Source of the DNA: Prochlorococcus sp. AG-402-B05
GTDB lineage: Bacteria > Cyanobacteriota > Cyanobacteriia > PCC-6307 > Cyanobiaceae
Assembly (NCBI GenBank): GCA_003279635.1
Contig: QCHK01000007.1
Location: 42,059 to 106,058, forward strand
Length of the DNA stretch: 64,000 nt
Reading direction: 5' to 3'
The translations under genes and the position numbers were made by a program. Positions 1 to 11,505 of the stretch are shown piece after piece. Positions within the stretch are counted from its first letter, which is position 1; each line of letters begins with the position of its first letter. Below the pieces are notes generated by a model. The model made no database searches and was not told the origin of the DNA. It saw only the letters and a program-made list of their open reading frames with translations.

Positions 1-2
1 AT

Positions 3-683
3 AGACCAGCTAAAGATATATCAATTGCCAGATATGGATGGGGAAAGGATTATCATAAAATTATTAAAAAAAAATTAAAAAAAATTGCTGAATTTTTAGA
101 GACAGAAAGACCAAATGCAAAATGGAAAATATGTGTTGACACAAGCGCATTTTTGGATAAGGCCTGGGCAGAAGAAGCTGGTATTGGATGGATTGGAAAA
201 CACAGCAACATAATTAACTCTGAAATTGGTTCATGGATGTTTTTAGGCCATCTTTTATCTACTGAAGAGTTAGAGGCTGATAAGCCTTCCAAACCAATAT
301 GTGGTGAGTGTGAAAAATGTATTGAAGCATGCCCAACCAAAGCAATAGAAGAACCATTTATTATAAACTCATACAAATGTTTGGCATATCACACCTTAGA
401 AAACAGAGATCAAGAATTACCAGAAAACATTATTAATAAAATGGGAAATTGGATTGCTGGTTGTGATATTTGCCAAGATGTATGTCCGTGGAACCAAAAA
501 CATATTCCAAGCACAACTGAAGCAGACCTTCAACCATCTGAATGGATATTAAATACAACTAAACAAAATCTATTGTCATGGGATGATTCAAAATGGAAAG
601 AAAATTTAAAAAATTCAGCACTAAAACGAATTAAGCCATGGATGTGGCGTAGGAATATAGATTCAATATCAAAGAATAAATAA
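3..683 (+). CDS. queG: Epoxyqueuosine reductase QueG, 5' end missing
   Basis: This is the C-terminal part (about 226 residues) of the cobalamin-dependent iron-sulfur enzyme that reduces epoxyqueuosine to queuosine in tRNA. The frame is open from base 3, so the true start lies outside the window. Two ferredoxin-like [4Fe-4S] motifs are visible, CGECEKCIEACP and CDICQDVCPWN, the second carrying the family's CPWN signature. The upstream RYGWGKDYH and the GIGWIGKHSN stretch also fit QueG. The TPR gene follows after 5 bases, so the two are probably co-transcribed. queC and queE, for queuosine precursor synthesis, lie at the far end of the window. Confidence 0.93.
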   Translation, partial: RPAKDISIARYGWGKDYHKIIKKKLKKIAEFLETERPNAKWKICVDTSAFLDKAWAEEAGIGWIGKHSNIINSEIGSWMFLGHLLSTEELEADKPSKPICGECEKCIEACPTKAIEEPFIINSYKCLAYHTLENRDQELPENIINKMGNWIAGCDICQDVCPWNQKHIPSTTEADLQPSEWILNTTKQNLLSWDDSKWKENLKNSALKRIKPWMWRRNIDSISKNK

Positions 684-688
684 AAATA

Positions 689-1555
689 ATGATAAAAACT
701 TCAAAGATTTTTAAATATTTACTTAGCCTAAGTCTAATTGAAACTTTTTTTATACCTAATTCGTCGATTGCATTTTTCCCAAGAATTAACGAACCAAATC
801 AAGAAGAATTTGAATTTACTTCAATGCAAATGGGAAAAGCTGCTATGCAGCTAATTCAATTTGGTCAATACAAAGAAGCAATTAACATTTTAAAACTCGC
901 ATTAAAACTAAATCCTAAAGAAGAAACTCTTTGGATAGCTCTTGCAGATGCGCAATTTAAATCAAAAGATAGTGATAGTGCATTATTATCATTGAATAAA
1001 GTTTTAGTAATAAATCCGAAAAATGCCTCAATATATTTTACTAAAGGTTCTATATATATGAATTCAAAAAATCTTGAGAAAGCAATTTTAATGCTTAATC
1101 AAGGATTATTATTAGATAACAAAAATGAAACAGGCTACTTCCAACTTGGAAATGCATATATTATGCTAAAAGAATATACAAAAGCTTTAGATACTTATAA
1201 TAAAGTCACTAAATTAAACCCTAATTTTTGGCAAGTAATTAATAATCAAGGTCTCATACTTTATGAAATAAATAAAAAAAAAGACGCTATCTCAAAATTT
1301 AAATTAGCCGCAAAATTAAGTAATAATGCTGAACCTAAGCTTGCATTAGCAATTACAATCTATTCAACGAAAGGTAAATCTATTGAATTATTAAACATAG
1401 CAAAAAATGCTTTAATAGATAATCCAAAATATGCTAATATTGAGTATCAATCTGAACAGTTATGGGGAAGAAAGTTACAACATTCAGCAAAACTTTTTTT
1501 TAAAACGAAAGAAATGAAAAAAGTAGTTAGAGAAGCTAGACAAAAAACTCAATGA
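689..1555 (+). CDS. Exported TPR-repeat protein
   Basis: The 288-residue protein has a hydrophobic N-terminus (about residues 8-28) ending in SSIAF, which looks like a signal peptide. It is followed by about five tetratricopeptide repeats, seen as recurring A..ALKLNP, ALLSLNKVLVINPKN and LGNAYIMLKEYTKAL patterns. TPR arrays are protein-binding scaffolds, so a periplasmic or thylakoid-lumen adaptor role is possible, but no specific function can be read from the sequence. It sits 5 bases after queG and 83 bases before the topoisomerase gene. The same TPR gene lies in this position near the origin of other Prochlorococcus genomes, as I recall it. Confidence 0.85.
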   Translation: MIKTSKIFKYLLSLSLIETFFIPNSSIAFFPRINEPNQEEFEFTSMQMGKAAMQLIQFGQYKEAINILKLALKLNPKEETLWIALADAQFKSKDSDSALLSLNKVLVINPKNASIYFTKGSIYMNSKNLEKAILMLNQGLLLDNKNETGYFQLGNAYIMLKEYTKALDTYNKVTKLNPNFWQVINNQGLILYEINKKKDAISKFKLAAKLSNNAEPKLALAITIYSTKGKSIELLNIAKNALIDNPKYANIEYQSEQLWGRKLQHSAKLFFKTKEMKKVVREARQKTQ

Positions 1556-1638
1556 GTTAATGTTTAACAAAAAACTGGTTTTTAACAAATTAGTTAGTAA
1601 CCTAAATAAAGAAATTTAGGCCTCTTTCATACTCCAAG

Positions 1639-4122
1639 ATGGCCAAGGAACGCCTGAAACCCATTTCGTTGCATCAGGAAATGCAGCGTTCTTATCTCGA
1701 GTACGCAATGAGCGTAATCGTTGGGAGAGCATTGCCAGACGCGAGAGATGGATTGAAGCCAGTGCAAAGAAGAATTCTTTTTGCAATGCACGAGTTAGGA
1801 CTTACGCCCGAAAGGCCTTACAGGAAATGTGCTCGCGTTGTAGGAGATGTTCTTGGTAAATATCATCCACATGGAGATCAAGCTGTCTACGATGCACTTG
1901 TAAGACAAGTTCAAATATTTAATTCAAGATACCCAATTCTTGATGGCCACGGAAACTTTGGATCTATTGATGATGATCCTCCTGCTGCAATGAGATATAC
2001 AGAAACTCGACTAGCGCCAATATCTAACGATGCAATTTTGAGTGAAATAGATCAAGAAACTGTTGATTTTTCACCAAACTTTGATGGCTCACAACAAGAA
2101 CCAGATGTTTTACCAGCTCAATTACCTTTCCTCATCTTAAATGGAAGTACAGGGATTGCTGTTGGAATGGCAACAAGCATTCCTCCACATAATTTGAACG
2201 AAGTGGTAGAGGCCTTAATAGCAATAATAAAAAACCCCTCATTAAACGAAGAAAAATTGTTAGAACTAATACCTGGGCCCGACTTTCCAACGGGAGGAGA
2301 GATATTGGTAAGTAGCGGAATAAAAGAAACTTACAAGAAAGGGAGAGGAAGTATAACCATGAGAGGAATAGCGCACATTGAAGAAATTAATCCTGGAAAA
2401 GGTAAACACAAAAGAAGTGGCATTATTATTTCAGAACTACCATATCAATTAAATAAAGCTGGCTGGATTGAAAAATTAGCTGACCTTGTAAATAATGGAA
2501 AAGTTTCGGGAATAGCTGATATTAGAGATGAAAGTGATAGGGATGGAATGCGAATTCTTGTTGAAGTTAAAAGAGATTCTGATCCAAAAAAAATTCTAGA
2601 TTTTTTATATCAAAAAACTGCTTTACAAAGCAATTTTGGTGCCATTTTACTTGCGTTAGTAAATGGCCAACCAGTTCAACTTACATTAAGAAAATTATTA
2701 AATAATTTTTTAGAGTTTAGAGAAAATACTATTTTACTAAGGAGTAACTATTTACTAAAAAATATTAAAAATAGGCAAGAAATAGTTGAGGCTCTAATTC
2801 AAGCCATAAATAATCTTAGAAAAATAATTGATTTGATTGAAAAATCAAAAGATACAGCTGAAGCAAGAAATAATTTAATTATTAGCTTAAATATTAATGA
2901 GAAACAAGCAGATGGAATTCTTGGTATGCCTTTAAAGAAAATTACAAGTCTTGAAAAAGATTCTCTAAAGAATGAAATAAATGATTTAAAAAATAAAAGA
3001 GCAGAACTCGAGTTAATAATTAATGATAGAGCAAAGTTAATGAAAGTTATGATTAAAGAACTAAAAGAGCTTAAAAAAAGATTTGGCAGTGAAAGAAGAA
3101 CCAAATTAATAGAAGGTGGAGATGCTCTTATTGCAGAAAAAATGGCAAATCAAAGACCAAATAAAGAACTTCAAAGAATAAATGCACTAAAAGAATTATC
3201 AACGGATTCTGAAATAATAATTCAATCAAATAATGAAATAAAAATAATTCCTTCAGTAATAATAAAAAAATTAAAATTGAAGGAATTTGCTCAAGAAAGA
3301 AAGGATATTCTGCCTGCAAAGCTAATATGGCCAATTAAAGATGAACCAAAAATATTAGCCATCAGTCAACAAGGTAAAATAGGTCTTCTTAAGTGGGAAT
3401 TTGCGGGACAAAAGCCCGGCCCTCTAAAACAATTTTTACCAGCAGGTTTAGAAAATGATAAAATAATTAATCTTATTCCACTAACAGAAATAAAAGATAT
3501 AAGTTTAGGATTACTTAGTACTGATGGAAAGTTTAAAAGAATTTCTATCAATGAGATTAGCGATATTTCTAATAGGTCAACATCGATTTTAAAATTAAAA
3601 GACAGTGTAAAGCTTAAGTCTTGCATTCTTTGTAAAGAGAATAGCTATTTGTATATAGTTAGTGATATTGGCAGAATTATTAAAATTAAAATAACAGAAA
3701 ATGATTTCCCATTTATGGGTAAATTAGCTCAAGGAACAAATATAATAAAATTATTCCCTGGTGAAAATATAGTTAAAGCTTTAAATTTTCAAGAAAAACA
3801 AAATAAAGATTTAATTTTAATAACTAATAAAGCTTCTTTCGTAAAACATTCGACAAAAGAAATAACTATATCAAAAAAAGGAGGCTTAGGATCAATGGGA
3901 ATAAATTTTAAAAATAATAAAACAATTAAAGAAAGAGTAATTGATTGTTTTATAAATAATAAACACGTTTATCTTAAAACTGATAAGGATAGATATCAAA
4001 AATTAAAAACCGATCAAATTGACACTAGTTCATATAAAAAAGAGAACAAATTAAAGATAGACTTAAACAATAATGAGTTTTTAAAATCTACTTTTTCAAT
4101 GAAATTACCAGAAAAAAATTAA
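1639..4122 (+). CDS. gyrA: Type II topoisomerase subunit A (GyrA/ParC family)
   Basis: This is the DNA-cleaving subunit of gyrase or topoisomerase IV, 827 residues. The N-terminal breakage-reunion domain is well conserved: [30 protein letters not shown] is recognisable near residue 20, and the catalytic tyrosine lies in [10 protein letters not shown] near residue 120. A Lys/Glu-rich coiled region spans about residues 370-490, and a diverged beta-pinwheel domain follows. The gyrase-specific box (QRRGGKG) appears only as [10 protein letters not shown], so gyrase and topoisomerase IV identity cannot be separated here. The last bases overlap the convergent purF stop codon. Base composition is much more AT-rich in the C-terminal half than in the first 200 codons. 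Confidence 0.92.
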   Translation: MAKERLKPISLHQEMQRSYLEYAMSVIVGRALPDARDGLKPVQRRILFAMHELGLTPERPYRKCARVVGDVLGKYHPHGDQAVYDALVRQVQIFNSRYPILDGHGNFGSIDDDPPAAMRYTETRLAPISNDAILSEIDQETVDFSPNFDGSQQEPDVLPAQLPFLILNGSTGIAVGMATSIPPHNLNEVVEALIAIIKNPSLNEEKLLELIPGPDFPTGGEILVSSGIKETYKKGRGSITMRGIAHIEEINPGKGKHKRSGIIISELPYQLNKAGWIEKLADLVNNGKVSGIADIRDESDRDGMRILVEVKRDSDPKKILDFLYQKTALQSNFGAILLALVNGQPVQLTLRKLLNNFLEFRENTILLRSNYLLKNIKNRQEIVEALIQAINNLRKIIDLIEKSKDTAEARNNLIISLNINEKQADGILGMPLKKITSLEKDSLKNEINDLKNKRAELELIINDRAKLMKVMIKELKELKKRFGSERRTKLIEGGDALIAEKMANQRPNKELQRINALKELSTDSEIIIQSNNEIKIIPSVIIKKLKLKEFAQERKDILPAKLIWPIKDEPKILAISQQGKIGLLKWEFAGQKPGPLKQFLPAGLENDKIINLIPLTEIKDISLGLLSTDGKFKRISINEISDISNRSTSILKLKDSVKLKSCILCKENSYLYIVSDIGRIIKIKITENDFPFMGKLAQGTNIIKLFPGENIVKALNFQEKQNKDLILITNKASFVKHSTKEITISKKGGLGSMGINFKNNKTIKERVIDCFINNKHVYLKTDKDRYQKLKTDQIDTSSYKKENKLKIDLNNNEFLKSTFSMKLPEKN

Positions 4123-5576
4123 GACAAAGATGTTTCTTCAAGCCAAGCTAAATATTCATCAGTGACTGTTCCAGTAACATATTTACCTGTGAAGCAAGAT
4201 AAATCTAAATCCTCAATTTTAGAATCTTGCGTAATAGCCTGAGTAAGATCATCTACTTCTTGATAAATCATTTTATCAATAAATAAATTATTTTCTATTT
4301 GATTTATATCTCTATTATAAGCAATCAATTCATTCTTGCTTGGCATATTAATTCCATAGACATGTGGATATCTAATTGGTGGTGCAGCAGATGTAAAAGT
4401 AACTTTATTAGCCCCTGCACTTCTTGCCATTTGAACTATTTGCTGAGATGTCGTTCCTCTAACCACTGAATCATCAACTATCAATACGTTTTTATTCTTA
4501 AATTCAGTACTCATTGCATTTAACTTCTGACGCACTGAACGTTTTCTTAGAGATTGACCAGGCATTATAAATGTTCTACCAACATAACGATTCTTGAAAA
4601 AGCCTTCCCTATATTCAATCCCTAACTGTCTTGCTACCTGCATGGCTGCAGGTCTAGAAGAATCAGGGATTGGCATTACAACATCTATATCACCAAGAGA
4701 AATTTGCTTTTTTATAGTTTCAGCTAATAAATCTCCCATTCTTAACCTTGACTCATACACAGATATGCCATTCATTATTGAGTCAGGTCTAGCTAAATAA
4801 ACATATTCAAATGAACAGGGGAATAATTGAGGATTATCTGAGCATTGTTTAGAAAAAAACTCACCATCTGAAGTTATAAATATCGCCTCACCTGGTTCAA
4901 CATCTCTAACAATTACATAATCGTTATTTTCAATAACTAGAGATTCGCTAGCGATTATCCATTCAGGTTTATTATTTTCTTTTACCCTTCTTCCAACAAC
5001 TAAAGGGCGAATTCCAAAAGGATCTCTGAAAGCTAAAAGACCATGACCAGCTATTAAAGCGATTGAAGCATAGGATCCCTCTACTCTCGCGTGAAGTCTT
5101 TTAACAGCATTAAAAAGATCCTCTGGATCTATATCTTTTCCTTTTATTTCACTATTTAATTCTGTTGCCAAAATATTCAATAACATTTCAGTATCGCTCG
5201 ATGTATTTGTATGTCTTTTATCAACTTTAAAAAGTTCTTTTTCTAGCTCTCTTGTATTAGTTAAGTTTCCATTGTGAACAAGAATAATTCCATAAGGAGC
5301 ATTTACGTAAAAAGGTTGTGCTTCTTCTTCTTTATGAGCAGCACCTTTAGTTGCATAACGTACATGTCCCAAGCCTAATCTTCCAATCAAAGCTCTCATA
5401 TCTCTAGTTCTATAAGCTTCTCTAACTTGACCTTTAGATTTATTAATATGAAAAACACTTCCGTCCATTGTTGCAATCCCCGTAGAATCTTGACCTCTAT
5501 GCTGTAGCAATAACAAACTATCGTATATTTGTTGATTACATTGATCAGTTGAGACAACACCTACAATTCCACACAT
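4119..5576 (-). CDS. purF: Amidophosphoribosyltransferase PurF
   Basis: PurF makes phosphoribosylamine from PRPP and glutamine, the first committed step of purine synthesis. The protein starts MCGIVGVV, so the N-terminal nucleophile is Cys2, exposed after removal of Met1. The glutaminase half is followed by a phosphoribosyltransferase domain with the PRPP-binding signature [13 protein letters not shown] near residue 350. At 485 residues it has the usual length. It lies 61 bases downstream of purL on the same strand, so the two purine genes probably form one unit. Its stop codon overlaps that of the topoisomerase gene, which converges on it. Confidence 0.97.
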   Translation of the reverse strand: MCGIVGVVSTDQCNQQIYDSLLLLQHRGQDSTGIATMDGSVFHINKSKGQVREAYRTRDMRALIGRLGLGHVRYATKGAAHKEEEAQPFYVNAPYGIILVHNGNLTNTRELEKELFKVDKRHTNTSSDTEMLLNILATELNSEIKGKDIDPEDLFNAVKRLHARVEGSYASIALIAGHGLLAFRDPFGIRPLVVGRRVKENNKPEWIIASESLVIENNDYVIVRDVEPGEAIFITSDGEFFSKQCSDNPQLFPCSFEYVYLARPDSIMNGISVYESRLRMGDLLAETIKKQISLGDIDVVMPIPDSSRPAAMQVARQLGIEYREGFFKNRYVGRTFIMPGQSLRKRSVRQKLNAMSTEFKNKNVLIVDDSVVRGTTSQQIVQMARSAGANKVTFTSAAPPIRYPHVYGINMPSKNELIAYNRDINQIENNLFIDKMIYQEVDDLTQAITQDSKIEDLDLSCFTGKYVTGTVTDEYLAWLEETSLS

Positions 5577-5637
5577 AATTATATTCCTAGGTTAAGTAAA
5601 CTTAATTTAATTTTAAGATTATAAATCATAAATGAGA

Positions 5638-8049
5638 TTATTTAGTTATTTTTTTATAGATGGTGTCTTTGTATATATCTTTCAAGTCTAAAATATTAAT
5701 ATCTATAATTGTATTATTCGATTGAGACACTAATAGTTTTTTTTGATTATTTACAATGCCTAAATGAGATATTGAAAACAGATTAGATTCTTGCAAAGAA
5801 ATATTTTTATAATATTTCTCTAATTCTACGCTTTGTTCACTTGAACAACTAACTAAAACTCTTGCTCCTCCTTCAGCAAATAAGAGTCTATCTAATCTTG
5901 ATTCGCTAGGAGGGAGCATAATATTTGCTCCGTAACCAGAAGAAATACAACATTCAGCTATAGCTACTGCCAGACCACCATCACCTAAATCATGAGCAGA
6001 GTTAATAATACCTTTTTTTATTATTTCTCTTAAAAATGCATGAACTTGTTTTTCTAAATTTAAATCTATTTCTGGAGGTCTTCCTGTTTTTAATCCATGA
6101 ATATACTCTAAAAAAGATGAAGCAGATAATGAAATTCTTTGATCTTGATTTATATTATTTTCCAAAGATAATCCAATCATCCATATTTGATCTTCAGCTT
6201 TAACCCAAGATTTTTTACAAATTTTATTAATATCCTCTATTAATCCAACCATACCAATTACTGGCGTTGGATGTATTGGGATAACGGTATTATTTGGCAA
6301 TTTAGTATCATTGTATAATGACACATTTCCTCCTGTAACTGGAGTATTCAATGCTAAACAAGCTTTAGTTATCCCTTCACATGACATTGATAATTGCCAA
6401 AAACCGACTGCTTTGTCTGGAGAGGAAAAATTTAAATTATTTGTAATTGCTATAGGTTCAGCTCCCACAGAACTTAAATTCCTAGCCGCTTCTGCAACAG
6501 CAGACATACTTCCTCTTTGAGGATCTAAATAAACCCATCTATCATTACAATCAACAACTGATGCTATTCCTCTATCTTTCTCTGGCTTGGCTAGAAAGTC
6601 ATTTTGAGAACGAATCCTAATAACAGCAGCATCAGCTTCTCCAGGAGAAACAACTGTATTAGATTGCACTTGATAGTCGTATTGTTTATAAATCCAATTT
6701 TTTGAAGCTATTGAAGGCGTACTTAATAAATCTAATAGAACATTATTCCAGCTAATAAATAAATTATTTTTTATATTAATAATTCCATCTTTTAAAGTTT
6801 TAGGTAATAAATCTTCAGTCCATTTCCAATGTTCTTGCAAATATTCAGGTGTTGAATTTATTAATATATGTTCTTCTATAGGCGTATCATCAGCAAGGGC
6901 AGATGCTGGCAGATTTGCTACAACTTCGCCTTTATGAATCACTCTAACAACTTTTTCTTTTAAAACTTTTCCAACAACTTCAACATACAATCCCCATCTT
7001 ATAAATAATTGTCTCAATTCTTCTTCTGAACCAGGTTTCACAACAAATAGCATTCGTTCTTGTGATTCTGACAACAAAAACTCATATGCAGTCATTCCCT
7101 TTTCTCTCGCAGGAACAAGGTCAAGATTCAATTCAATTCCTACCTCACCTTTTGACGCCATTTCAGAACAACTACAAGTCAACCCCGCCGCTCCCATATC
7201 CTGAGCAGCAATTACATGACCTGTTTTAAATGCCTCTAGACAAGCTTCTATTAATCCTTTTTCAAGAAAAGGATCCCCAACCTGAACGGCAGGTCGATCA
7301 TCTATTGAAGTTTTAGAAAGTTCAGAACTAGCAAAGCTTGCTCCTCCCATACCATCTCTACCAGTTGTGTTTCCTACGTAAAGAACTGGAAAGTCTATTC
7401 CACTAGCACCTGAGCAAACTATTTCTTCTGTTTCCATCAAACCCAACGCCATTGCATTAACTAATGGGTTACCTGAGTAACTACTATCAAATCCCACTTC
7501 CCCTCCAATAGTAGGAACGCCTACACAATTTCCATAGTGAGAAATACCTGCAACTACTCCTTCCAATAAACTAATATTTTTTTCATCATCTAATGGACCA
7601 AACCTTAAAGCATTCAACAAGGCTATTGGCCTAGCTCCCATAGTAAAAATATCTCTAAGAATTCCACCTACACCAGTTGCTGCTCCTTGAAACGGCTCAA
7701 CAGCTGAAGGATGGTTGTGACTTTCAATTTTAAACACTAATCTTTGACCTAAACCAATATCAACTACGCCAGCATTTTCTCCAGGGCCCACAAGAATTCG
7801 ACTACCTGTTGTAGGAAAGTTTTTAAGTAAAGAACGAGAGTTTCGATAGCAACAATGTTCAGACCACATAACACCAAACATTCCTAATTCATTTCTATTG
7901 GGAGGTCTATTGAGTCTTCTACAAATTTCTACATAGTCTGATTGTTTTAACCCTTCTTGCTCAAGAGCGGACATAACATCGTATTCAACAATAAATTTTG
8001 ATGAATTAATGAATTGGCTAAAATCATTATTTTCAAAAAATACTGTCAT
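5638..8049 (-). CDS. purL: Phosphoribosylformylglycinamidine synthase subunit PurL
   Basis: This is the ATP-dependent synthetase subunit of FGAM synthase (purine step 4). At 803 residues it is the short type that works with separate PurQ and PurS, neither of which is in the window. Motifs include [11 protein letters not shown] with the conserved His near residue 60, [22 protein letters not shown], and in the C-terminal half a second AIRS-like repeat with [16 protein letters not shown]. It lies 3 bases after the PRC-barrel gene and upstream of purF. The gene order dnaN - PRC - purL - purF suggests transcription leaving the origin. Confidence 0.97.
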   Translation of the reverse strand: MTVFFENNDFSQFINSSKFIVEYDVMSALEQEGLKQSDYVEICRRLNRPPNRNELGMFGVMWSEHCCYRNSRSLLKNFPTTGSRILVGPGENAGVVDIGLGQRLVFKIESHNHPSAVEPFQGAATGVGGILRDIFTMGARPIALLNALRFGPLDDEKNISLLEGVVAGISHYGNCVGVPTIGGEVGFDSSYSGNPLVNAMALGLMETEEIVCSGASGIDFPVLYVGNTTGRDGMGGASFASSELSKTSIDDRPAVQVGDPFLEKGLIEACLEAFKTGHVIAAQDMGAAGLTCSCSEMASKGEVGIELNLDLVPAREKGMTAYEFLLSESQERMLFVVKPGSEEELRQLFIRWGLYVEVVGKVLKEKVVRVIHKGEVVANLPASALADDTPIEEHILINSTPEYLQEHWKWTEDLLPKTLKDGIINIKNNLFISWNNVLLDLLSTPSIASKNWIYKQYDYQVQSNTVVSPGEADAAVIRIRSQNDFLAKPEKDRGIASVVDCNDRWVYLDPQRGSMSAVAEAARNLSSVGAEPIAITNNLNFSSPDKAVGFWQLSMSCEGITKACLALNTPVTGGNVSLYNDTKLPNNTVIPIHPTPVIGMVGLIEDINKICKKSWVKAEDQIWMIGLSLENNINQDQRISLSASSFLEYIHGLKTGRPPEIDLNLEKQVHAFLREIIKKGIINSAHDLGDGGLAVAIAECCISSGYGANIMLPPSESRLDRLLFAEGGARVLVSCSSEQSVELEKYYKNISLQESNLFSISHLGIVNNQKKLLVSQSNNTIIDINILDLKDIYKDTIYKKITK

Positions 8050-8052
8050 TTA

Positions 8053-8835
8053 TTAAATCCATGGATCAAGATCTCTTTCATTAGTGAAATTTGTATTTCT
8101 CTTACGTTTATTCATTCTATTAAATTCCTCGGAACTATCTATGTCTAAATTGTCTATCCAGTCATCATATGAAGCATCCCCATTCAAAATTTCATCAAAA
8201 TGATCGACAGAATCATTATCACTTTCACTAATTTGATCATCAATCCATCCCTCAAGCTTATCAGAAGCATTATAAGTTAAATCTTGAAATTGAGTTTTCC
8301 ATTTTCTACTCTTACTAAGAAATTCTTCTTTTAAACTAGCTTTTTGTATTGGTAGATCTTCAAATGTATCAATATCGCAAGAGATAGAACCTGGCTGTTT
8401 ATCAGTAATTTGAGCTATGGATAAACGCCATCTACTAGTTCCTGGAATTAATGGATTAGATCTACTAACTAAATAATATTGTATATTTCCTTTTTTTGAC
8501 TCAAAAAGAAAATCAGCTATTAAACCTATTTTTTGACCAGTTCTATTAAAAACACTTGAATTCATTAAAGTAGGGAAACGATCTAAGGTTTGTTGGTCAG
8601 AGACTGAACAGGGCGCTTTTACATACACTTCTTGTTGATTTATTCCTTTAAGTTGATCTAATCTCCAAACCTCTCTTTCAAGTCTCAGGTTAGAAGGACG
8701 AGTTATAAATCCTAATATTCTATGAAAAGGTGGATGCATCCATGGACTAATAACTGGACCATGATCAATTCCATTTTCACAACGAACGTTATGTTTTAAT
8801 AAATCACTAAGTAATAATTTTTTAGGGACAGCCAA
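8053..8835 (-). CDS. PRC-barrel domain protein
   Basis: The 260-residue protein is found between dnaN and purL. Residues of about 20-100 and 90-165 look like two PRC-barrel-type beta units (for example LEREVWRLDQLKGINQQEVYV and QKIGLIADFLFESKKGNIQYYLVSRS), the small beta barrels first described in photosynthetic reaction centre H subunits and RimM. The C-terminal third is acidic and low in complexity (many Asp, Ser and Asn) and probably disordered. There is no signal peptide. It is 2 bases from dnaN and 3 bases from purL, so it is part of the same transcription unit. Function is not known to me beyond the domain. Confidence 0.75.
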   Translation of the reverse strand: MAVPKKLLLSDLLKHNVRCENGIDHGPVISPWMHPPFHRILGFITRPSNLRLEREVWRLDQLKGINQQEVYVKAPCSVSDQQTLDRFPTLMNSSVFNRTGQKIGLIADFLFESKKGNIQYYLVSRSNPLIPGTSRWRLSIAQITDKQPGSISCDIDTFEDLPIQKASLKEEFLSKSRKWKTQFQDLTYNASDKLEGWIDDQISESDNDSVDHFDEILNGDASYDDWIDNLDIDSSEEFNRMNKRKRNTNFTNERDLDPWI

Positions 8836-8837
8836 AA

Positions 8838-9998
8838 TTAATTTCGTATTTGTATGGGCATTACTAGATAAGTGAAATTAATGTCACTATTAATAGGTGA
8901 GAAAACTGCAGGTGTAGTAGGAGAATTACAACTTAATTTAATCAGGTTTGAATCTATGACTTTAAGTCCATCTAATAAATATCTAACATTAAATGCTATT
9001 TGAAATGATTCACCTTTATAAGAGATAGGTAGTGACTCATAACCTGTTCCAATATCTTGAGCATCTGTACTAATTTTTATTAATTTTGCAGAACCATCAG
9101 TCGTTACTTTTATAACATTATTATGCTGATCTGCCAAAACAGCAATTCTTTCTAATGAAGATATAAATTCTTTCCGATCAAATTCTAATTCATTTTCAAA
9201 AGTATCAGGTAATAATTGCGAATAATTTGGATAAGAACCTTCTAAAGCTCTTATAGTAATAATATCATCGACAGATATAAACACTACTTGTGCTTTATCG
9301 ACAAAAAAATTAATTGGCTGACTAATATCACAAGTACTTAAAAATTTTTCGACTTCTCTTAAAGATTTAGAAGGTAGTGTAATAGAAAATTTTTCAAATT
9401 TATTAGAATTATCTATCTCTTTTGAATCTGATAATATATTATTTAGATTAAGAACAGCTAATCTATGTCCATCAGTAGCTGCAGATTCAATACCATAACC
9501 GTCAAAAGTAAGATTAACGCCAGTAAGTAATTGTTTAGCATCATCAGTACTGCTTGCAAATAAAGTTGATTTAATGGCATTAGATAATAATAATGGATTC
9601 AACTTAAGAGAAGTACCACTCTCTACCAAAGGTAAATCAGGAAAATCATCAGAGAGCATTCCTCTGACTTGATACGTTCCACTTTTACTAGTTAACTCGA
9701 CTTTTTGACTACTTTCATCTGATGTCAAAATTAAAGGTGAGTCGTTAGATAATTTCGAAACAATTTCACCAAACAACTTGGCAGGTAAAGTTATGGCACC
9801 ACTTCTCTCTATAGAAGCAGATATTGAAGTTTGTATTCCTAAACTCAAGTCAAAACCAGTCAGACGAAGTTTTCCAGTTACCTCATCAGCAGCGAGTAAA
9901 ACATTAGCTAATATAGGGTGCGTTGGTCTGTTAGAAACAGCTCTACTAACCAATTGAAGAGCAATATTTAATTCAGACTGAGAGCAATTTAATTTCAT
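8838..9998 (-). CDS. dnaN: DNA polymerase III beta sliding clamp
   Basis: This is the ring-shaped processivity clamp that tethers DNA polymerase III. The 386-residue protein has the expected three-domain length, starts MKLNCSQSELNIALQLVSRAVSNRPTHPILANV-like (typical DnaN N-terminus), contains ATDGHRLAVL in the second domain, and ends TYLVMPIQ, close to the canonical LVMPMR hydrophobic-pocket tail. It is the first gene next to the DnaA-box region and is transcribed away from it. This is the classic cyanobacterial dnaN-next-to-oriC arrangement, without dnaA alongside. Confidence 0.97.
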   Translation of the reverse strand: MKLNCSQSELNIALQLVSRAVSNRPTHPILANVLLAADEVTGKLRLTGFDLSLGIQTSISASIERSGAITLPAKLFGEIVSKLSNDSPLILTSDESSQKVELTSKSGTYQVRGMLSDDFPDLPLVESGTSLKLNPLLLSNAIKSTLFASSTDDAKQLLTGVNLTFDGYGIESAATDGHRLAVLNLNNILSDSKEIDNSNKFEKFSITLPSKSLREVEKFLSTCDISQPINFFVDKAQVVFISVDDIITIRALEGSYPNYSQLLPDTFENELEFDRKEFISSLERIAVLADQHNNVIKVTTDGSAKLIKISTDAQDIGTGYESLPISYKGESFQIAFNVRYLLDGLKVIDSNLIKLSCNSPTTPAVFSPINSDINFTYLVMPIQIRN

Positions 9999-10372
9999 CC
10001 TGTTATTTCAAATAAAATCTATTTCTATAAGAATTTCATAGCTAATTCCAAAAAGCAATACCGTTAATAAAAACAAAACCTTTCTCTTCTATTCAATTTC
10101 TTTTTTTCTAATATGAAATTGAATTAGTAGTAGTAGTTCCTGTGGTTTCTGTGGGTAATTGAAAAAACGTAGTAACCATCTATTATTTTTGAAATCTTAT
10201 CTGTGGAGAAGTTTTTTAAAAAGAGGACAAAAATATTCTTATCCACTAACTTTATCACCTGTGGAAAAAGCCAGATTAATTGTTGATGAGTTTTAATACG
10301 TTTTCCCCAGTAAATAGGACGAAGAACCGTTGAAATTAACAGACAGTTTTTTTATTGGATATTAGAATGTTT
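9999..10372. other. oriC: Probable chromosomal replication origin (oriC)
   Basis: This 374-base non-coding stretch lies between dnaN and thrC. Several DnaA-box-like 9-mers cluster in about 160 bases. TTTTCCACA (minus strand, 10260-10268) fits TTWTNCACA exactly. One-mismatch forms are TTACCCACA (minus, 10150-10158), TTCTCCACA (minus, 10202-10210), TTATCCACT (plus, 10239-10247) and TTTTCCCCA (plus, 10301-10309). The flank near dnaN is very AT-rich and could be the unwinding element. The neighbouring dnaN and purine genes match the start of Prochlorococcus chromosomes. The exact initiation point cannot be read. Cumulative GC skew would be decisive. Confidence 0.8.
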
Positions 10373-11479
10373 CTAAAAGCCCATTTTTTTTGATATTAAA
10401 CTTACTTCTGGTTCTATTCCCGTATGAAAGATTGAATCATTATTCTTTATTGCGCAATCAGGATCTTTTAGACCATTTCCAGTCAAAACACATACAATTG
10501 TCGAATTTTTTGGGACATCATCTTTAATTTTCAATAAACCAGCGACAGAAGCTGCGCTTGCAGGCTCACAAAAAATGCCTTCTTCTTTACCAAGTATTTT
10601 GTATGCGTTGATTATTTCTGAATCTGATACGGATGAAAATTTACCATTGCTTTCTTTTTTTGCTAAGAGAGCTTTTTCTTTATTAACAGGATTACCAATT
10701 CTTATTGCAGTAGCAATTGTCTCTGGGTTACTGATACTTTTACCTTCAACTAGAGGTGCAGAGCCACTTGCTTGAAAACCCATCATTCTTGGGAGATGTT
10801 TCGATTTTCCAGCGTGAAAAAATTCTTGAAAGCCCATCCAGTAAGCACTTATATTTCCTGCATTTCCCATTGGAATGCATAACCAATCAGGAGCATTTCC
10901 TAGATTTTCTATTATCTCAAAGGCGGCTGTTTTTTGTCCTTGTAACCTGTAAGGATTAACTGAGTTAACTAATGTAATTGGATATTTTTCAGATAGTTTT
11001 CTAACAATATCTAATGCTTTATCAAAATTTCCTTTAATAGCTAATACTTCAGCTCCGTAAACTAAAGCCTGAGCTAGTTTCCCTTGAGCAACATATCCAT
11101 CTGGAATAATAACAAAAGATTTCATCCCACCTTTGCTTGCATAAGCAGCTGCAGAAGCTGAGGTATTACCTGTGCTTGCGCAAATTACAACTTCACAACC
11201 AGCTTCTTTAGCTTTACTGATTGCCATAGTCATTCCTCTATCTTTAAACGATCCAGTTGGATTTAAGCCGTCATACTTGACATATACTGTTGTTCCCTTT
11301 CCAATTCGATTAGAAATGGACTTGACTTCAATAAGAGGCGTTGCTCCTTCTTTTAAGGTTATGATGGGTGTTTTTTTACTTACTGGTAACCACGGTTTGT
11401 ATGTTTCTATAAGTCCATCCCAATTATTTTTATCTGGGGTATAAGTCAATAGTTGTTTTAATTTCTTGGAAAATGACAC
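10373..11479 (-). CDS. thrC: Threonine synthase
   Basis: This PLP enzyme converts O-phosphohomoserine to threonine. The 368-residue protein has the PLP-lysine motif [14 protein letters not shown] near residue 80, the phosphate-binding [14 protein letters not shown], and the late SEPAS-type loop [13 protein letters not shown] near residue 305. The length fits the bacterial short form. It is followed by the DUF1400 gene reading toward it on the same strand, 26 bases upstream. It reads toward the origin, so it is head-on to a fork moving rightwards. Confidence 0.95.
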   Translation of the reverse strand: MSFSKKLKQLLTYTPDKNNWDGLIETYKPWLPVSKKTPIITLKEGATPLIEVKSISNRIGKGTTVYVKYDGLNPTGSFKDRGMTMAISKAKEAGCEVVICASTGNTSASAAAYASKGGMKSFVIIPDGYVAQGKLAQALVYGAEVLAIKGNFDKALDIVRKLSEKYPITLVNSVNPYRLQGQKTAAFEIIENLGNAPDWLCIPMGNAGNISAYWMGFQEFFHAGKSKHLPRMMGFQASGSAPLVEGKSISNPETIATAIRIGNPVNKEKALLAKKESNGKFSSVSDSEIINAYKILGKEEGIFCEPASAASVAGLLKIKDDVPKNSTIVCVLTGNGLKDPDCAIKNNDSIFHTGIEPEVSLISKKMGF

Positions 11480-11505
11480 TACTTACCTAATCAATTTCAA
11501 ACAAT

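Noticed and set aside
10141..10149. GAAACCACA as another DnaA box.
   Set aside because: Only CCACA matches well, with too many mismatches in the 5' part to count.
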